A stretch of 64,000 nucleotides of DNA from Nocardioides sp. GY 10127 (GCF_004919085.1 NZ_STGL01000005.1:434001-498000), one strand, 5' to 3'; counted from the stretch's first letter, positions 7,828 through 16,785 are shown. The notes: generated by a model from the sequence alone, not told the origin. Numbers and translations are program-made.

Positions 7828-9423
7828 GTGACCGCCAGCCCCGCCACGCACGTCGAGACCGACACGCAGGTCGAGACCCGCCCCGGCCGCCGCCGCGTCC
7901 TGCGCGCCGCCGGCGGCGGTGCCGTGGCGACCGCCGCGGCTGCGGCCGGGGTCCTGGGCCAGGCCGGCGCGGCCGAGGCGGCCGTGCGTCGCTGGAAGGC
8001 GACGCCGGTGCCGAAGAAGGCCGACCGGCACGTCCTCAACCGGTTCACCTACGGGATCACCACCGACCTGGCGCGCTCGGTGCGCCGCACGGGCGCCCGC
8101 GCCTGGTTCGAGGCGCAGGTGAAGGCCGCGCAGGCCTCGGACGGCTCGACCTCGGTGGACGCCTGGTTCCCCGACCTGCGCCGCACGCCGGCCGAGGTCT
8201 ACCTCCGCGAGACCACGGGCGTGCGCAGCGTCTTCACCGTGGCCCAGGACTACGCCTGCCGCGCCCTGTCGCGCCGCGTCGCCTCGCCGCTGCAGGTGCT
8301 CGAGGTGATGACGGAGTTCTGGGAGAACCACCTCCACGTGCCGGTCACCGCCGACAACATGGGCTACGTCCGCGCCGGGTACGGCGACGCGATCCGGGCG
8401 CACGCGCTGGGCCGCTTCGAGGACATGCTCCAGCTGACCACCGTGCACCCCGCGATGCTCATGTACCTCGGCAACAACGTCTCGACCCAGTGGCACCCCA
8501 ACGAGAACCTGGGCCGCGAGCTGCTCGAGCTGCACACCGTCGGCATCGGCAACCACACCGAGGACGACATCAAGGCCGCCGCCCGGGTCCTCACCGGGTG
8601 GACGTTCAGCTGGGGCGTCTTCGAGACGGTGTTCCGGCCCGACTGGCACTCGAACGGCCCGGCCACGGTCTGCGGCCTCACCCTCTCCAACAGCCTCACC
8701 ACCGGCCGCTCCGCGATCAGCGAGCTCATCACCCACCTGGCCCACCACCCGGCGACCGCCCGGCGGATCGCCACCAAGCTCGTGATGACCTTCGTGGACG
8801 CCGACGACGTGCCGGAGGCGCTCGTCCAGCGGCTCGCTGACGCCTACCTCGAGGCCGACACCGCGATCGTGCCCGTCCTGCGGGTGCTCCTGGACTCCCC
8901 GGAGTTCAAGTCCTCGGTCGACGGGCGCCTGCGCGACGCCGACGACGGCGTCGTCGCCGCCTACCGGGTGCTCGGGGTCGAGCTGCGCAAGCCCACCAGC
9001 GAGGCCTCTGCGGCCCGGCAGCTGCGCTACCAGGCGGCGTCGCTGGGCCTCCAACCGTTCGGCTGGCCCCGGCCCGACGGTCAGCCGCTCGACAACCGGT
9101 CCTGGGCCACGCCCACGCGGGCCCTCGCGTCCATGACCCTGCACTGGCAGATGGCCACGCGGACGTGGCCGGTGGTCGACGTGCGCCACCGGACGCCGGC
9201 CCAGCTCGTCCCCGCCGACCGGCTCCGGCTCGACCAGCTGGTCGACCACCTCTCCCGGCTCCTCCTCGCCCGCCCGGCGACCCGCACGCTGCTCAAGGCC
9301 TGCCAGGACGCCACCGGCCTCGCGGCCGCCGAGACGGTGTACCTGGGCCACCCCGTGCTGATGCGGACGTGGCCGCAGCTCGTCGTCGCGATCCTCGACA
9401 GCCCGGCGTCCTACTACCACTGA
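7828..9423 (+). CDS. Tat-exported DUF1800 protein
   Basis: 531 residues. The N-terminus has a twin-arginine signal (RPGRRRVLRAAGGG near residue 22, then an Ala-rich core ending GAAEAA). The mature part is DUF1800, with typical LNRFTYGIT, EVMTEFWENHLHV, NPNENLGRELLELHTVG-like (here HPNENLGRELLELHTVGIG) and WTFSWG blocks. DUF1800 proteins are exported, of unknown biochemistry, and are nearly always encoded next to a DUF1501 protein, as here with a 117-bp gap. The GTG at 7828 has GAGGAG 7 nt upstream. Confidence 0.92.
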   Translation: MTASPATHVETDTQVETRPGRRRVLRAAGGGAVATAAAAAGVLGQAGAAEAAVRRWKATPVPKKADRHVLNRFTYGITTDLARSVRRTGARAWFEAQVKAAQASDGSTSVDAWFPDLRRTPAEVYLRETTGVRSVFTVAQDYACRALSRRVASPLQVLEVMTEFWENHLHVPVTADNMGYVRAGYGDAIRAHALGRFEDMLQLTTVHPAMLMYLGNNVSTQWHPNENLGRELLELHTVGIGNHTEDDIKAAARVLTGWTFSWGVFETVFRPDWHSNGPATVCGLTLSNSLTTGRSAISELITHLAHHPATARRIATKLVMTFVDADDVPEALVQRLADAYLEADTAIVPVLRVLLDSPEFKSSVDGRLRDADDGVVAAYRVLGVELRKPTSEASAARQLRYQAASLGLQPFGWPRPDGQPLDNRSWATPTRALASMTLHWQMATRTWPVVDVRHRTPAQLVPADRLRLDQLVDHLSRLLLARPATRTLLKACQDATGLAAAETVYLGHPVLMRTWPQLVVAILDSPASYYH

Positions 9424-9540
9424 GCCGCACCGCAGCACCCGCACCAGCACTCCCCAGCACCGCCACCGGTGCCGTCGCCAGCACCCGACGGCACCACCGG
9501 TCCAGGACGGACCGGCACAACCCTCCAGGACGGAGACATC

Positions 9541-10881
9541 ATGAGCACGAGCACGCCCCGCCGGACCCTGAGGTCCGTGCCCGCGACCCCCGCCGATCCG
9601 GCGCCCGCCGCCGAGCAGCCGCAGCCCGCCGGCTGCGACGAGGGCTGCCGCGTCACGAACCGCCGCAGCCTGCTGCGCGGCGCGATCCTCGGCGGCACCA
9701 GCGTCATGGTCGGCGGCGCGTCGATCACCTACTCCGGCGCGGCCGCCGCGGCCCCCGGGCTGGTGACGCCGGCGCCCCGCCCCGCCTCGTCCGTCATCGT
9801 CGTCGTCTCCATGCGCGGCGCGGCGGACGGCCTGAGCATCGTCGTCCCGCACGCCGAGCTCGCCTACTACGCGGGCCGGCCGACGACGGCGATCCCGAAG
9901 GCCTCCCTGCTCGGCGCGGACGCCCAGTTCGGCTTCCACCCCGCGATGGCGCCGCTGATGCCGCTGTGGAAGGCGGGCCGCCTGGCCGCCGTCCACGCCA
10001 CCGGCCTCCCCGTCGCCAACCGCTCGCACTTCGCCGCGATGGAGGAGCTCGAGGACGCCGCCCCCGGCTCCGAGACCCGGTCGGGCTGGCTCAACCGGCT
10101 CGTCGGCGCCAACGGCGACCACGCGACGGTGGAGGCGCTGGCGGTCGGCAACGGGCTCCCGGCGCTGGTCTCCGGGCCGCAGCCCACGATGAGCTTCGAC
10201 GAGCTGGACTCGGCCGAGCTCGCCGGGGGCAACGCGCGGGACAACCGCTCGCCGCGCCGCAAGGCGCTGAACCGGCTGTGGGCCACCCAGGGCGGCGAGA
10301 TGGGCGGCAGCGTCCGGACGGCGCTCACGTCGCTGGTCGACCTCGCACCTGCCCAGGACGTCCGCCCGGCCTACCGGTCCGCCTACCCCGGCCAGCTCGG
10401 CGGGGCGCTCCAGGACGTGGCGCGCGTGCTCAAGGCGGACATCGGCGTGGCCGCGGTGACGGTCGACACCGGCTCCTGGGACATGCACGTCAACATGGGC
10501 GGGCCCGGCGGCGGCTGGATGGTCGACAACGTCTCCGAGCTCGCCGGCAGCATCGCGACCTTCTTCACCGACCTCGGCCCGGTGGCCGACAAGGTGACCC
10601 TGGTGACCATCACCGAGTTCGGACGGCGGGTGCAGGAGAACGGCAGCCGCGGCACCGACCACGGGTGGGGCGGCGTCATGCTCGTCGCCGGCGCGGGCGT
10701 GAAGGGCGGCTACTACAGCCGCTGGCCCGGCCTGGAGAACACCCTGGACGCGGACCTGGCCGTCACCACGGACTACCGCGACGTCCTCGCCGAGGTCGTC
10801 ACCGCCCGCACGTCGGCCTCGGCCGCCGCCGTCTTCCCCGGCCACAGCTGGAGCAGCCTGGGGATGATGCGCGCCGCCTGA
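9541..10881 (+). CDS. Tat-exported DUF1501 protein
   Basis: 446 residues. A twin-arginine signal lies at about residues 38-60 (TNRRSLLRGAILGG), so the N-terminal region before it is unusually long and contains a Cys pair (GCDEGCRVT). The mature DUF1501 domain belongs to the alkaline-phosphatase-like superfamily and shows VVSMRGAADGLSIV, TGLPVANRSHFAAMEELE, DTGSWDMH and ITEFGRRVQENGSRGTDHGW, the last being the conserved metal-site-like C-terminal motif. Paired with DUF1800; both probably fold in the cytoplasm and act outside. The ATG at 9541 follows GGACGGAG. Confidence 0.92.
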   Translation: MSTSTPRRTLRSVPATPADPAPAAEQPQPAGCDEGCRVTNRRSLLRGAILGGTSVMVGGASITYSGAAAAAPGLVTPAPRPASSVIVVVSMRGAADGLSIVVPHAELAYYAGRPTTAIPKASLLGADAQFGFHPAMAPLMPLWKAGRLAAVHATGLPVANRSHFAAMEELEDAAPGSETRSGWLNRLVGANGDHATVEALAVGNGLPALVSGPQPTMSFDELDSAELAGGNARDNRSPRRKALNRLWATQGGEMGGSVRTALTSLVDLAPAQDVRPAYRSAYPGQLGGALQDVARVLKADIGVAAVTVDTGSWDMHVNMGGPGGGWMVDNVSELAGSIATFFTDLGPVADKVTLVTITEFGRRVQENGSRGTDHGWGGVMLVAGAGVKGGYYSRWPGLENTLDADLAVTTDYRDVLAEVVTARTSASAAAVFPGHSWSSLGMMRAA

Positions 10882-10945
10882 CGGCTGCGCATCCGCACCC
10901 GCGTCCCCTCGTCCTGTGGCGGTGACGGGAGGACGCGGAGAACGA

Positions 10946-10986
10946 CACGGGGCCGGGCCCACCCCCCAGGCGGGCCCGGCCCCGTG
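10946..10986. terminator. Strong bidirectional hairpin
   Basis: Perfect 15-bp inverted repeat (10946-10960 with 10972-10986), 11-nt loop, between the convergent DUF1501 and YceI genes. Confidence 0.85.
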
Positions 10987-11056
10987 CCGGTGCGTGACCG
11001 GCCTCAGCGGCCGGTCGTGCCGGTCCGTGCGACCGGCGTGGTGATCAGGGGTTCGA

Positions 11057-11659
11057 TCAGGCGTTCTTGATCGCCGAGATGTCGAACTCGAGCTTGATCT
11101 TCTCGGAGACGAGCACGCCGCCGGTCTCGAGCGCGGCGTTCCACTCCAGGCCCCAGTCCTTGCGGTTGATGGTGGTCGCACCCTCGAAGCCGACGCGGGT
11201 GTTGCCGAAGGGGTCGGTGGCCGAGCCGGTGGACTCGAACTCGATGGTGACCGGCTTGGAGACGCCCTTGATGGTCAGGTCGCCGGTGATCGTCCAGTCG
11301 TCGCCGTCCTTGGAGACCGCGGTGGAGACGAAGGTGAGCTCGGGGTAGGTCTCGACGTCGAAGAAGTCGCCGGAGACGAGGTGACCGTTGCGGTCGGCCG
11401 AGCCGGTGTCGATCGAGGCGGCCTTCATCGTGACGGAGACGGAGGAGGCGGCGGGGTTCGCGGTGTCGATCGTCGCGGTGCCCTCGAACTCCTGGAACTG
11501 GCCGCGGACGGTGGTGACCATCGCGTGACGGGCCGAGAAGCCCAGACGGCTGTGGCTGGCGTCGATGGTGTAGGCGCCCGAGATGTCCGAGAGGGTCTGG
11601 GTCGGGGCGTCGAACGCGGAGGCGGGGGCCTCGGACTTGCTGCGGCTGAAGAGGGCCAT
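11057..11659 (-). CDS. YceI-family lipocalin-like protein, cytoplasmic form
   Basis: 200 residues. YceI proteins form a lipocalin-like barrel that binds isoprenoid or amphiphilic lipids. Motifs: AYTIDASHSRLGFSARHAMV (about 30-50), GSADRNGHLVSGDFFDVETYPELTF (about 87-112) and a C-terminal VSEKIKLEFDISA. There is no signal peptide, unlike the periplasmic E. coli form, which is usual in actinobacteria. The ATG at 11659 follows AGGAG by about 6 nt. Confidence 0.92.
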   Translation of the reverse strand: MALFSRSKSEAPASAFDAPTQTLSDISGAYTIDASHSRLGFSARHAMVTTVRGQFQEFEGTATIDTANPAASSVSVTMKAASIDTGSADRNGHLVSGDFFDVETYPELTFVSTAVSKDGDDWTITGDLTIKGVSKPVTIEFESTGSATDPFGNTRVGFEGATTINRKDWGLEWNAALETGGVLVSEKIKLEFDISAIKNA

Positions 11660-11845
11660 GGTGACTCCTGGGTCTGGTCGAGGTGTGTGGTCGGCCGGGG
11701 GCCGGCCGCGACGACCGCCCGGTGGGGGGTCGTACAAACTTCAACCACTCTAACCGGACCGCGGTCCAGATCCATTCCGACGCGCCGAGAACCGGTCTGG
11801 ACCACCAGCGCTGACCTGGGTTCTTGGACCTGCCCCGGACATGCA

Positions 11846-11880
11846 GAGAGCCCCGCTCCCAAGGTGGGAGCGGGGCTCTC
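11846..11880 (-). terminator. Hairpin downstream of the 43-aa gene
   Basis: Perfect 15-bp stem (11846-11860 with 11866-11880), extendable by an A-T pair to a 3-nt loop. It lies 66 bp after the small minus-strand gene and before the YceI promoter. Confidence 0.8.
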
Positions 11881-11946
11881 GTGCGGGGCCCGAGACGGGT
11901 CGGGCCGTCGAGGTCGGGTCGTGGAGCAGCGCCTGGGGGGCGTTGC

Positions 11947-12078
11947 TCAGGCGGCGGGGCTGGCGACGACGAAGCCGGCGTCGTTCAGCCAGTGGGACTC
12001 CAGGTGGCTGGTCCCGTCCGCGTCGACGACGTTCTCCCACACCAGGTGCAGGCCGTCGTGCAGCATCGAGTCAGTCAT
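11947..12078 (-). CDS. 43-residue small protein
   Basis: Not recognised. The protein reads MTDSMLHDGLHLVWENVVD... and ends GFVVASPAA: acidic, with several His and Trp residues, no membrane segment. Evidence that it is a gene: a strong Shine-Dalgarno GGGAGGT 6 nt before the ATG at 12078, a -10-like TACCTT at 12112-12117, phased repeats over the promoter and a perfect terminator just downstream. A small regulated protein is inferred; function unknown. Confidence 0.6.
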   Translation of the reverse strand: MTDSMLHDGLHLVWENVVDADGTSHLESHWLNDAGFVVASPAA

Positions 12079-12092
12079 GATGGACACCTCCC

Positions 12093-12132
12093 GTTCACTT
12101 TCTGTTCACCAAAGGTAGCAGCCACATTCACC
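12093..12132. promoter_or_regulatory. PHO-box-like 11-bp direct repeats
   Basis: GTTCACTTTCT (12093-12103) and GTTCACCAAAG (12104-12114) are adjacent 11-bp direct repeats. ATTCACC at 12126 stays in the same 11-bp phase. Streptomyces PhoP boxes are 11-nt direct repeats built on GTTCACC. They overlap the presumed start of transcription of the 43-aa gene, which would favour repression. Another OmpR-family regulator could read the same phasing. Confidence 0.55.
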
Positions 12133-12259
12133 ATCGGCCACCTGAACGGCAGTGTGAGTCGTCTCGCCCACCTGGACGTTCCGGTGCCCTGCTTGTCGTC
12201 ACAACGCCCTGACCTGGGGGGATGCGTTCCCGCGGCGTCCGGGGACGAGCCGGAAAAAA

Positions 12260-12281
12260 GGTGAACGGAAGGTGAACGACA
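12260..12281. promoter_or_regulatory. Second, inverted PHO-box-like pair
   Basis: GGTGAACGGAA and GGTGAACGACA, at 12260 and 12271, are the same 11-bp-phased element on the opposite strand. A lone GTTCACC is at 12294. They lie about 95 bp upstream of the -10 of the DEAD-box helicase gene, inside the 308-bp gap between the small gene and that helicase. I see no other gene in this gap. Confidence 0.5.
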
Positions 12282-12374
12282 CGGCCACCTGATGTTCACC
12301 TGGAGGGTCGGGAGCCCCTCGGCCCGGGCCCGGAACGCCCGCGCGACGATGGGGGCGCACGGCGGCGGAGCGCC

Positions 12375-12380
12375 TACGCT
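12375..12380 (+). promoter_or_regulatory. -10 element TACGCT for DEAD-box gene, leaderless
   Basis: Followed by 6 nt and the GTG at 12387. Confidence 0.6.
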
Positions 12381-12386
12381 TGCACG

Positions 12387-14243
12387 GTGAACGACGAGAA
12401 CCCCCCGGCCGCCGACGACGTGCAGGCCACCCAGCCCGAGGAGGCGGTCGAGGCGACCGCACCGGGCTTTGCCGACCTCGGGCTGTCCGAGCCCGTGCTC
12501 GAGGCGCTGCGCGCCGTCGGGTACGAGTCCCCCTCCGCCATCCAGGCGGAGACCATCCCCACGCTGCTGTCCGGCCGCGACGTCACGGGCCTGGCCCAGA
12601 CGGGCACCGGCAAGACCGCCGCCTTCGCGCTGCCGATCCTGTCCCGGCTGGACCTCAAGCAGTCCGCCCCGCAGGCGCTCGTGCTCGCCCCCACCCGTGA
12701 GCTCGCGCTCCAGGTGTGCGAGGCGTTCGAGAAGTACGCCGCGAAGACGCCGGGCGTCCGCGTCCTCCCCGTCTACGGCGGTCAGGGCTACGGCGTGCAG
12801 CTCTCCGCGCTGCGCCGCGGCGTGCACATCGTGGTCGGCACCCCCGGTCGCATCATCGACCACCTCGACAAGGGCACGCTCGACCTCTCCGAGCTCCGCT
12901 TCCTCGTCCTCGACGAGGCCGACGAGATGCTGACGATGGGCTTTGCCGAGGACGTGGAGACGATCCTCGCCGAGACCCCGTCGACGAAGCAGGTCGCGCT
13001 CTTCTCGGCCACGATGCCGAACCAGATCCGCCGGCTCTCGCAGCAGTACCTCAACGACCCGGTGGAGATCCACGTCAAGGGCCGCACCGCGACGAACGCG
13101 AACATCACCCAGCGCTTCCTGGTGGTGCGCTACCAGCAGAAGCTGGACGCGCTCACGCGCATCCTCGAGGTCGAGAACTTCGAGGCGATGATCGTCTTCG
13201 TCCGCACCAAGCAGGAGACCGAGCTCGTCGCCGAGAAGCTGCGCGCCCGCGGCTTCGCCGCCGCGGCGATCAACGGCGACGTCCCCCAGAACGTCCGCGA
13301 GCGGACGGTCGGGCAGCTCAAGGACGGCTCCCTCGACGTCCTCGTGGCCACCGACGTGGCCGCGCGCGGCCTGGACGTCGAGCGCATCAGCCACGTGCTG
13401 AACTACGACATCCCGACCGACACCGAGTCCTACGTGCACCGCATCGGCCGCACGGGCCGTGCCGGGCGCAGCGGCGACGCGATCTCCTTCGTCACCCCGC
13501 GCGAGCGCTACCTGCTCAAGCACCTGGAGAAGGCGACCCGCCAGCCGCTGGCCGCCATGGAGCTGCCGAGCGTGGAGGACGTGAACTCCACCCGCCTGGC
13601 CCGCTTCGACGACGCCATCACCGAGGCGCTGGAGCAGTCCGAGCGGATCAGCGCGTTCCGCGACATCGTCGACCACTACGTCCGGCACCACGACGTGCCG
13701 GAGGCCGACGTGGCCGCGGCGCTGGCCGTGGTCGCCCAGGGCGACACCCCGCTGCTGCTCGACCCGGCCCACGACGTCATCGACTCCCCGCCGCCGGGCC
13801 GCGAGCGCCCCGAGCGGGGTGCGCGCGACGAGCGTGCGGGCGCCGCCCGCGGCGACCGCCGGCGCAGCGGTGGCGAGGGCCTGGCCCAGTACCGCATCGA
13901 GGTCGGCAAGCGGCACCGCGTGGAGCCCCGCCAGATCGTCGGCGCGCTGGCCAACGAGGGCGGCCTCAACCGGCGCGACTTCGGCAAGATCCAGATCCGT
14001 CCGGACTTCTCGCTCGTCGAGCTGCCCGCGGACCTGCCGGCGTCGGTGTACGCGGCGCTGGCGGACACCCGCATCTCCGGCAAGCTGATCGAGATCAAGC
14101 CGGACCGTGGCCCGCGCCAGGGCGGCGGTGGCCGTCCGCGGCGCGACGACGGCTACGACCGCGGCCCCCGCCGTGACGACCGCCGTGACGACCGCCGGGG
14201 CGACTTCAAGGACCGCAAGCCCCGCCACAAGAACAACGACTGA
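12387..14243 (+). CDS. deaD: DEAD-box ATP-dependent RNA helicase (DeaD/CsdA type)
   Basis: 618 residues. Unwinds RNA duplexes in ribosome assembly and cold or stress adaptation. All helicase motifs are intact: Q motif GYESPSAIQ, motif I AQTGTGKT (about 70), PTRELA, VGTPGR, LDEAD (about 175), SAT (about 204), V ATDVAARGLD and VI HRIGRTGR (about 350). A DbpA-type RNA-binding domain follows (about 495-575, from YRIEVGKRHRV to KLIEIKPDR). The tail is Arg/Gly/Asp-rich with RRDDRRDDRR repeats. The GTG start follows a -10 hexamer by 6 nt and there is no Shine-Dalgarno sequence. Confidence 0.95.
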   Translation: MNDENPPAADDVQATQPEEAVEATAPGFADLGLSEPVLEALRAVGYESPSAIQAETIPTLLSGRDVTGLAQTGTGKTAAFALPILSRLDLKQSAPQALVLAPTRELALQVCEAFEKYAAKTPGVRVLPVYGGQGYGVQLSALRRGVHIVVGTPGRIIDHLDKGTLDLSELRFLVLDEADEMLTMGFAEDVETILAETPSTKQVALFSATMPNQIRRLSQQYLNDPVEIHVKGRTATNANITQRFLVVRYQQKLDALTRILEVENFEAMIVFVRTKQETELVAEKLRARGFAAAAINGDVPQNVRERTVGQLKDGSLDVLVATDVAARGLDVERISHVLNYDIPTDTESYVHRIGRTGRAGRSGDAISFVTPRERYLLKHLEKATRQPLAAMELPSVEDVNSTRLARFDDAITEALEQSERISAFRDIVDHYVRHHDVPEADVAAALAVVAQGDTPLLLDPAHDVIDSPPPGRERPERGARDERAGAARGDRRRSGGEGLAQYRIEVGKRHRVEPRQIVGALANEGGLNRRDFGKIQIRPDFSLVELPADLPASVYAALADTRISGKLIEIKPDRGPRQGGGGRPRRDDGYDRGPRRDDRRDDRRGDFKDRKPRHKNND

Positions 14244-14249
14244 CCGGCG

Positions 14250-14308
14250 ACCAGCCCGCCTCCTCCTGGTGCCTCGCACTGGCGCCTCGTCCGGGGAGGC
14301 GGGGTGGT
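14250..14308 (+). terminator. Imperfect hairpin after the helicase gene
   Basis: 14-bp arms (14250-14263 and 14295-14308) with one mismatch and a 31-nt loop, starting 7 bp after the stop codon. Confidence 0.5.
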
Positions 14309-14341
14309 CTGCCTGTCGGTGACGGCTGCGAGCATGGCCCC

Positions 14342-16306
14342 ATGCCCCGCCGTCCCCTCGCCCTCGCCGCCTGCCTGACCCTGGCCCTCGTCGGCCCGCT
14401 GGCGGGCTGCTCCCTGCTGGGGGGCGACCCGGACCTCCCGGACGCCGACGCGGCGGCGAGCGCGCTGGCCACGGCCCTGGCCCGGGAGCGGCTCGGCGAC
14501 GGCCTCGTGGACGGCTCGGCGAAGACCGCGACCAAGGACCTGCGGGCCGTGGTGGACGGGATGGGGGACGTCGAGCCGACCGTCGACGTCGCCGACGTCG
14601 AGGTGAGCGGGAGCGAGTCCTCGGCCGACGAGCCGAGCGCCGCCGTCACGCTGACGTGGACCTGGCCGCTGGACACCGGGGACTGGAGCTACACCTCGAC
14701 CGCGACGCTCGGCCTGACCGGGGAGGCGCACGACGACGACGGCGACGGCGTCGACGACCGGAGCTGGCTGCTGACGTGGGCCCCCTCGGTGGTCTCGCCC
14801 GACCTGGCGGACGGCTGGGTGCTCGAGCGCAGCACGCTCGCCGCCGCGCGCGGGGACATCACGGGCGCCGGCGGGCAGACCATCGTCACCGAGCGTCCCG
14901 TCGTCACCTTCGGCCTCGACAAGGCGCACGTGCACGGCAGCAGGGCGCTGGCCTCGGCGCGGACCCTCGCGCGGCTGACCGACATCGATGTCGCGGACTA
15001 CGTGGCGCAGGTGAAGGCCGCGGGCGACAGCGCCTACGTGGAGGCCATCACCTACCGCGTCGCCGACGTGCCGCGTCGCCTGGCCCGGACCTACCAGGAC
15101 GTCCCGGGCGTGCTGGCCGTCCGCTCGACCCGGCCGCTGGCGCCCACCCGCGACTTCGCCGCGCCGATCCTCGGCACCGTGGGCGACGTGACGGCCGAGA
15201 TGGTCGAGGACGACCCGGACACCTACCAGGCCGGTGACGTCGCGGGGCTCTCCGGACTGCAGTCCCGCTACGACGAGCGCCTGCGCGGGACCGCGGGGGA
15301 GCTGGTGCAGGCCGTGCCGAGCCAGGACGCGGACGACCCGGACGCCGACCCGGTGCGGCTGCACCGGGTCGCGGCCCAGGACGGTCAGGACCTCGCGCTG
15401 AGCCTCGACGTCCCCTTGCAGGAGAAGGCGGAGGCGCTCCTGGCGGACGTCGGCCCCGCGAGCGCCCTCGTGGCGATCCGGCCGAGCACGGGAGCGGTGC
15501 TGGTCGCCGCGAACGGCCCCGGCAACGACGGGATCAACGTCGCCACCTACGGCCAGGCGGCGCCCGGCTCCACGTTCAAGATCGTCAGCAGCCTGGCGCT
15601 GCTGCGCACCGGTCTCACGCCCACCTCGAAGGTGTCGTGCACGACCACGGCGACCGTGGACGGCCGCGCGTTCGAGAACTACGACGGCTACCCCGCCTCG
15701 GGCCTGGGGCGGGTCACGCTGGCCACCGCCGTCGCGAACTCCTGCAACACGGCCTTCATCTCCTCCTACGGGCGTCTCGGCGACGGCGACCTGGCCTCCG
15801 CTGCGGAGACGCTCGGCCTCGGCGTGGACCACGAGGTCGGCTTCCCGGCGTACTTCGGCCAGGTGCCGGACCCGGAGAGCGAGACCACGGCCGCCGCCGA
15901 CATGATCGGCCAGGGAACGGTGCTGGCCAGCCCGCTGGCGATGGCGACGGTCATCGGCAGCGTGCAGGAGGGCAGCACCGTGGTGCCGTGGCTCGTGAAG
16001 GGCCACGAGGACGCCGCCCCGGACGACGCCGTCGCCCTCACCGGCACCGAGGCGCGTCAGCTCCGCTCGCTGCTGCGGGGGGTCGTCACGCAGGGCTCCG
16101 GGTCGCTGCTCGCCGACCTGCCCGGGAAGCCCGTCATCGCGAAGACGGGGACGGCCGAGTTCGACGACGACGGCACCACGCGCACGCACGCCTGGATGGT
16201 GGCGGCCCAGGGGGACCTCGCCGTCGCCGTCTACGTCGCGGTGGGCGACTCGGGCTCCGGCACGGCCGGCCCGATCCTGAAGGCGTTCCTGCGGGCCGCC
16301 CAGTAG
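14342..16306 (+). CDS. Penicillin-binding lipoprotein (transpeptidase)
   Basis: 654 residues, of the PBP-lipo type known from mycobacteria. A lipoprotein signal ends LVGPLAGC (lipidated Cys 23). Residues about 30-140 are an NTF2-like (MecA_N-like) domain, followed by a PBP dimerisation-like region. The transpeptidase domain has the three active-site motifs: STFK (Ser 410, Lys 413), SCN (467-469) and KTG (601-603). It cross-links peptidoglycan stem peptides outside the membrane and should be beta-lactam-sensitive. No clear Shine-Dalgarno or -10 element is visible before the ATG. It is monocistronic, followed by a strong hairpin. Confidence 0.93.
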   Translation: MPRRPLALAACLTLALVGPLAGCSLLGGDPDLPDADAAASALATALARERLGDGLVDGSAKTATKDLRAVVDGMGDVEPTVDVADVEVSGSESSADEPSAAVTLTWTWPLDTGDWSYTSTATLGLTGEAHDDDGDGVDDRSWLLTWAPSVVSPDLADGWVLERSTLAAARGDITGAGGQTIVTERPVVTFGLDKAHVHGSRALASARTLARLTDIDVADYVAQVKAAGDSAYVEAITYRVADVPRRLARTYQDVPGVLAVRSTRPLAPTRDFAAPILGTVGDVTAEMVEDDPDTYQAGDVAGLSGLQSRYDERLRGTAGELVQAVPSQDADDPDADPVRLHRVAAQDGQDLALSLDVPLQEKAEALLADVGPASALVAIRPSTGAVLVAANGPGNDGINVATYGQAAPGSTFKIVSSLALLRTGLTPTSKVSCTTTATVDGRAFENYDGYPASGLGRVTLATAVANSCNTAFISSYGRLGDGDLASAAETLGLGVDHEVGFPAYFGQVPDPESETTAAADMIGQGTVLASPLAMATVIGSVQEGSTVVPWLVKGHEDAAPDDAVALTGTEARQLRSLLRGVVTQGSGSLLADLPGKPVIAKTGTAEFDDDGTTRTHAWMVAAQGDLAVAVYVAVGDSGSGTAGPILKAFLRAAQ

Positions 16307-16339
16307 GTCGGCCCAGTAGGTCGGCCCAGTAGGGCGGCC
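16301..16339. repeat. 13-bp x3 repeat spanning the stop codon
   Basis: CAGTAGGTCGGCC twice, then CAGTAGGGCGGCC. The first copy contains the TAG stop of the PBP gene (16304-16306). Because the period is 13, the later TAGs fall in the other two frames. Confidence 0.85.
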
Positions 16340-16390
16340 CGCAGGTGGGGGTCCTCGCCGCGCGACGGGGACAGCGTCGCGCGACGGGGT

Positions 16391-16426
16391 GGAGCCCCTT
16401 GCCGCATGGGGTCAGCAAGGGGCTCC
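16391..16426 (+). terminator. Hairpin after the PBP gene
   Basis: Perfect 12-bp arms (16391-16402 with 16415-16426) around a 12-nt loop, 84 bp after the stop codon. Confidence 0.75.
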
Positions 16427-16740
16427 CGGTCGTCTCCCGAGTGCTCCCTCCGAAGTCGACGCCCGCCACTATGTCACCAGGTGGGGCGGTGCGGAGGGTG
16501 ATTCCGGCAGCGCGTCGTGGTCGGTGGTCGACTGCCAGGTGACGCCCAGCCCGCGCTCAGGTCCGGCGGCCCGTGCCGGTGGGGGAACGGCGCTGCGAGC
16601 CGGTCGGGGCGCCGGGTGCGAGCGCCTCACCTCGGGCGGGTGAGCGCTCGGGTCGGGACCCGACGACGTCCGGCATACCGACCATCAACGCCGTCGATGA
16701 TCGGTATCCGACCAGTGTCGACGAAACGGTCGGCCGGTGA
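16427..16740. other. Gene-free stretch with nested dyads
   Basis: No convincing gene in this part of the 497-bp gap between the convergent PBP and flotillin genes. It holds a near-perfect 12-bp inverted repeat (16675-16686 with 16696-16707, ATACCGACCATC against GATGATCGGTAT, one mismatch, 9-bp centre). It could be a structured RNA end or a protein site; nothing nearby decides. Confidence 0.4.
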
Positions 16741-16785
16741 CCGTCGTCGGCCCGCCGAGCGGCGGGCGCGGCGGGCCGACGACGG
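16741..16785 (-). terminator. 17-bp hairpin after flotillin gene
   Basis: Perfect 17-bp arms (16741-16757 with 16769-16785), 11-nt loop, 18 bp beyond the flotillin stop codon on the minus strand. Confidence 0.85.

Noticed and set aside
7804..11181. An open frame of over 1100 codons on the minus strand opposite the DUF1800/DUF1501 genes
   Set aside because: A shadow caused by high GC at third positions. Composition is Arg/Gly/Ala/Val-rich without domains, while the plus strand holds two clear families with Tat signals.
11947..12078. Toxin-antitoxin module around the 43-aa gene
   Set aside because: No second small gene adjoins it; its upstream neighbour is an ordinary DEAD-box helicase on the other strand.
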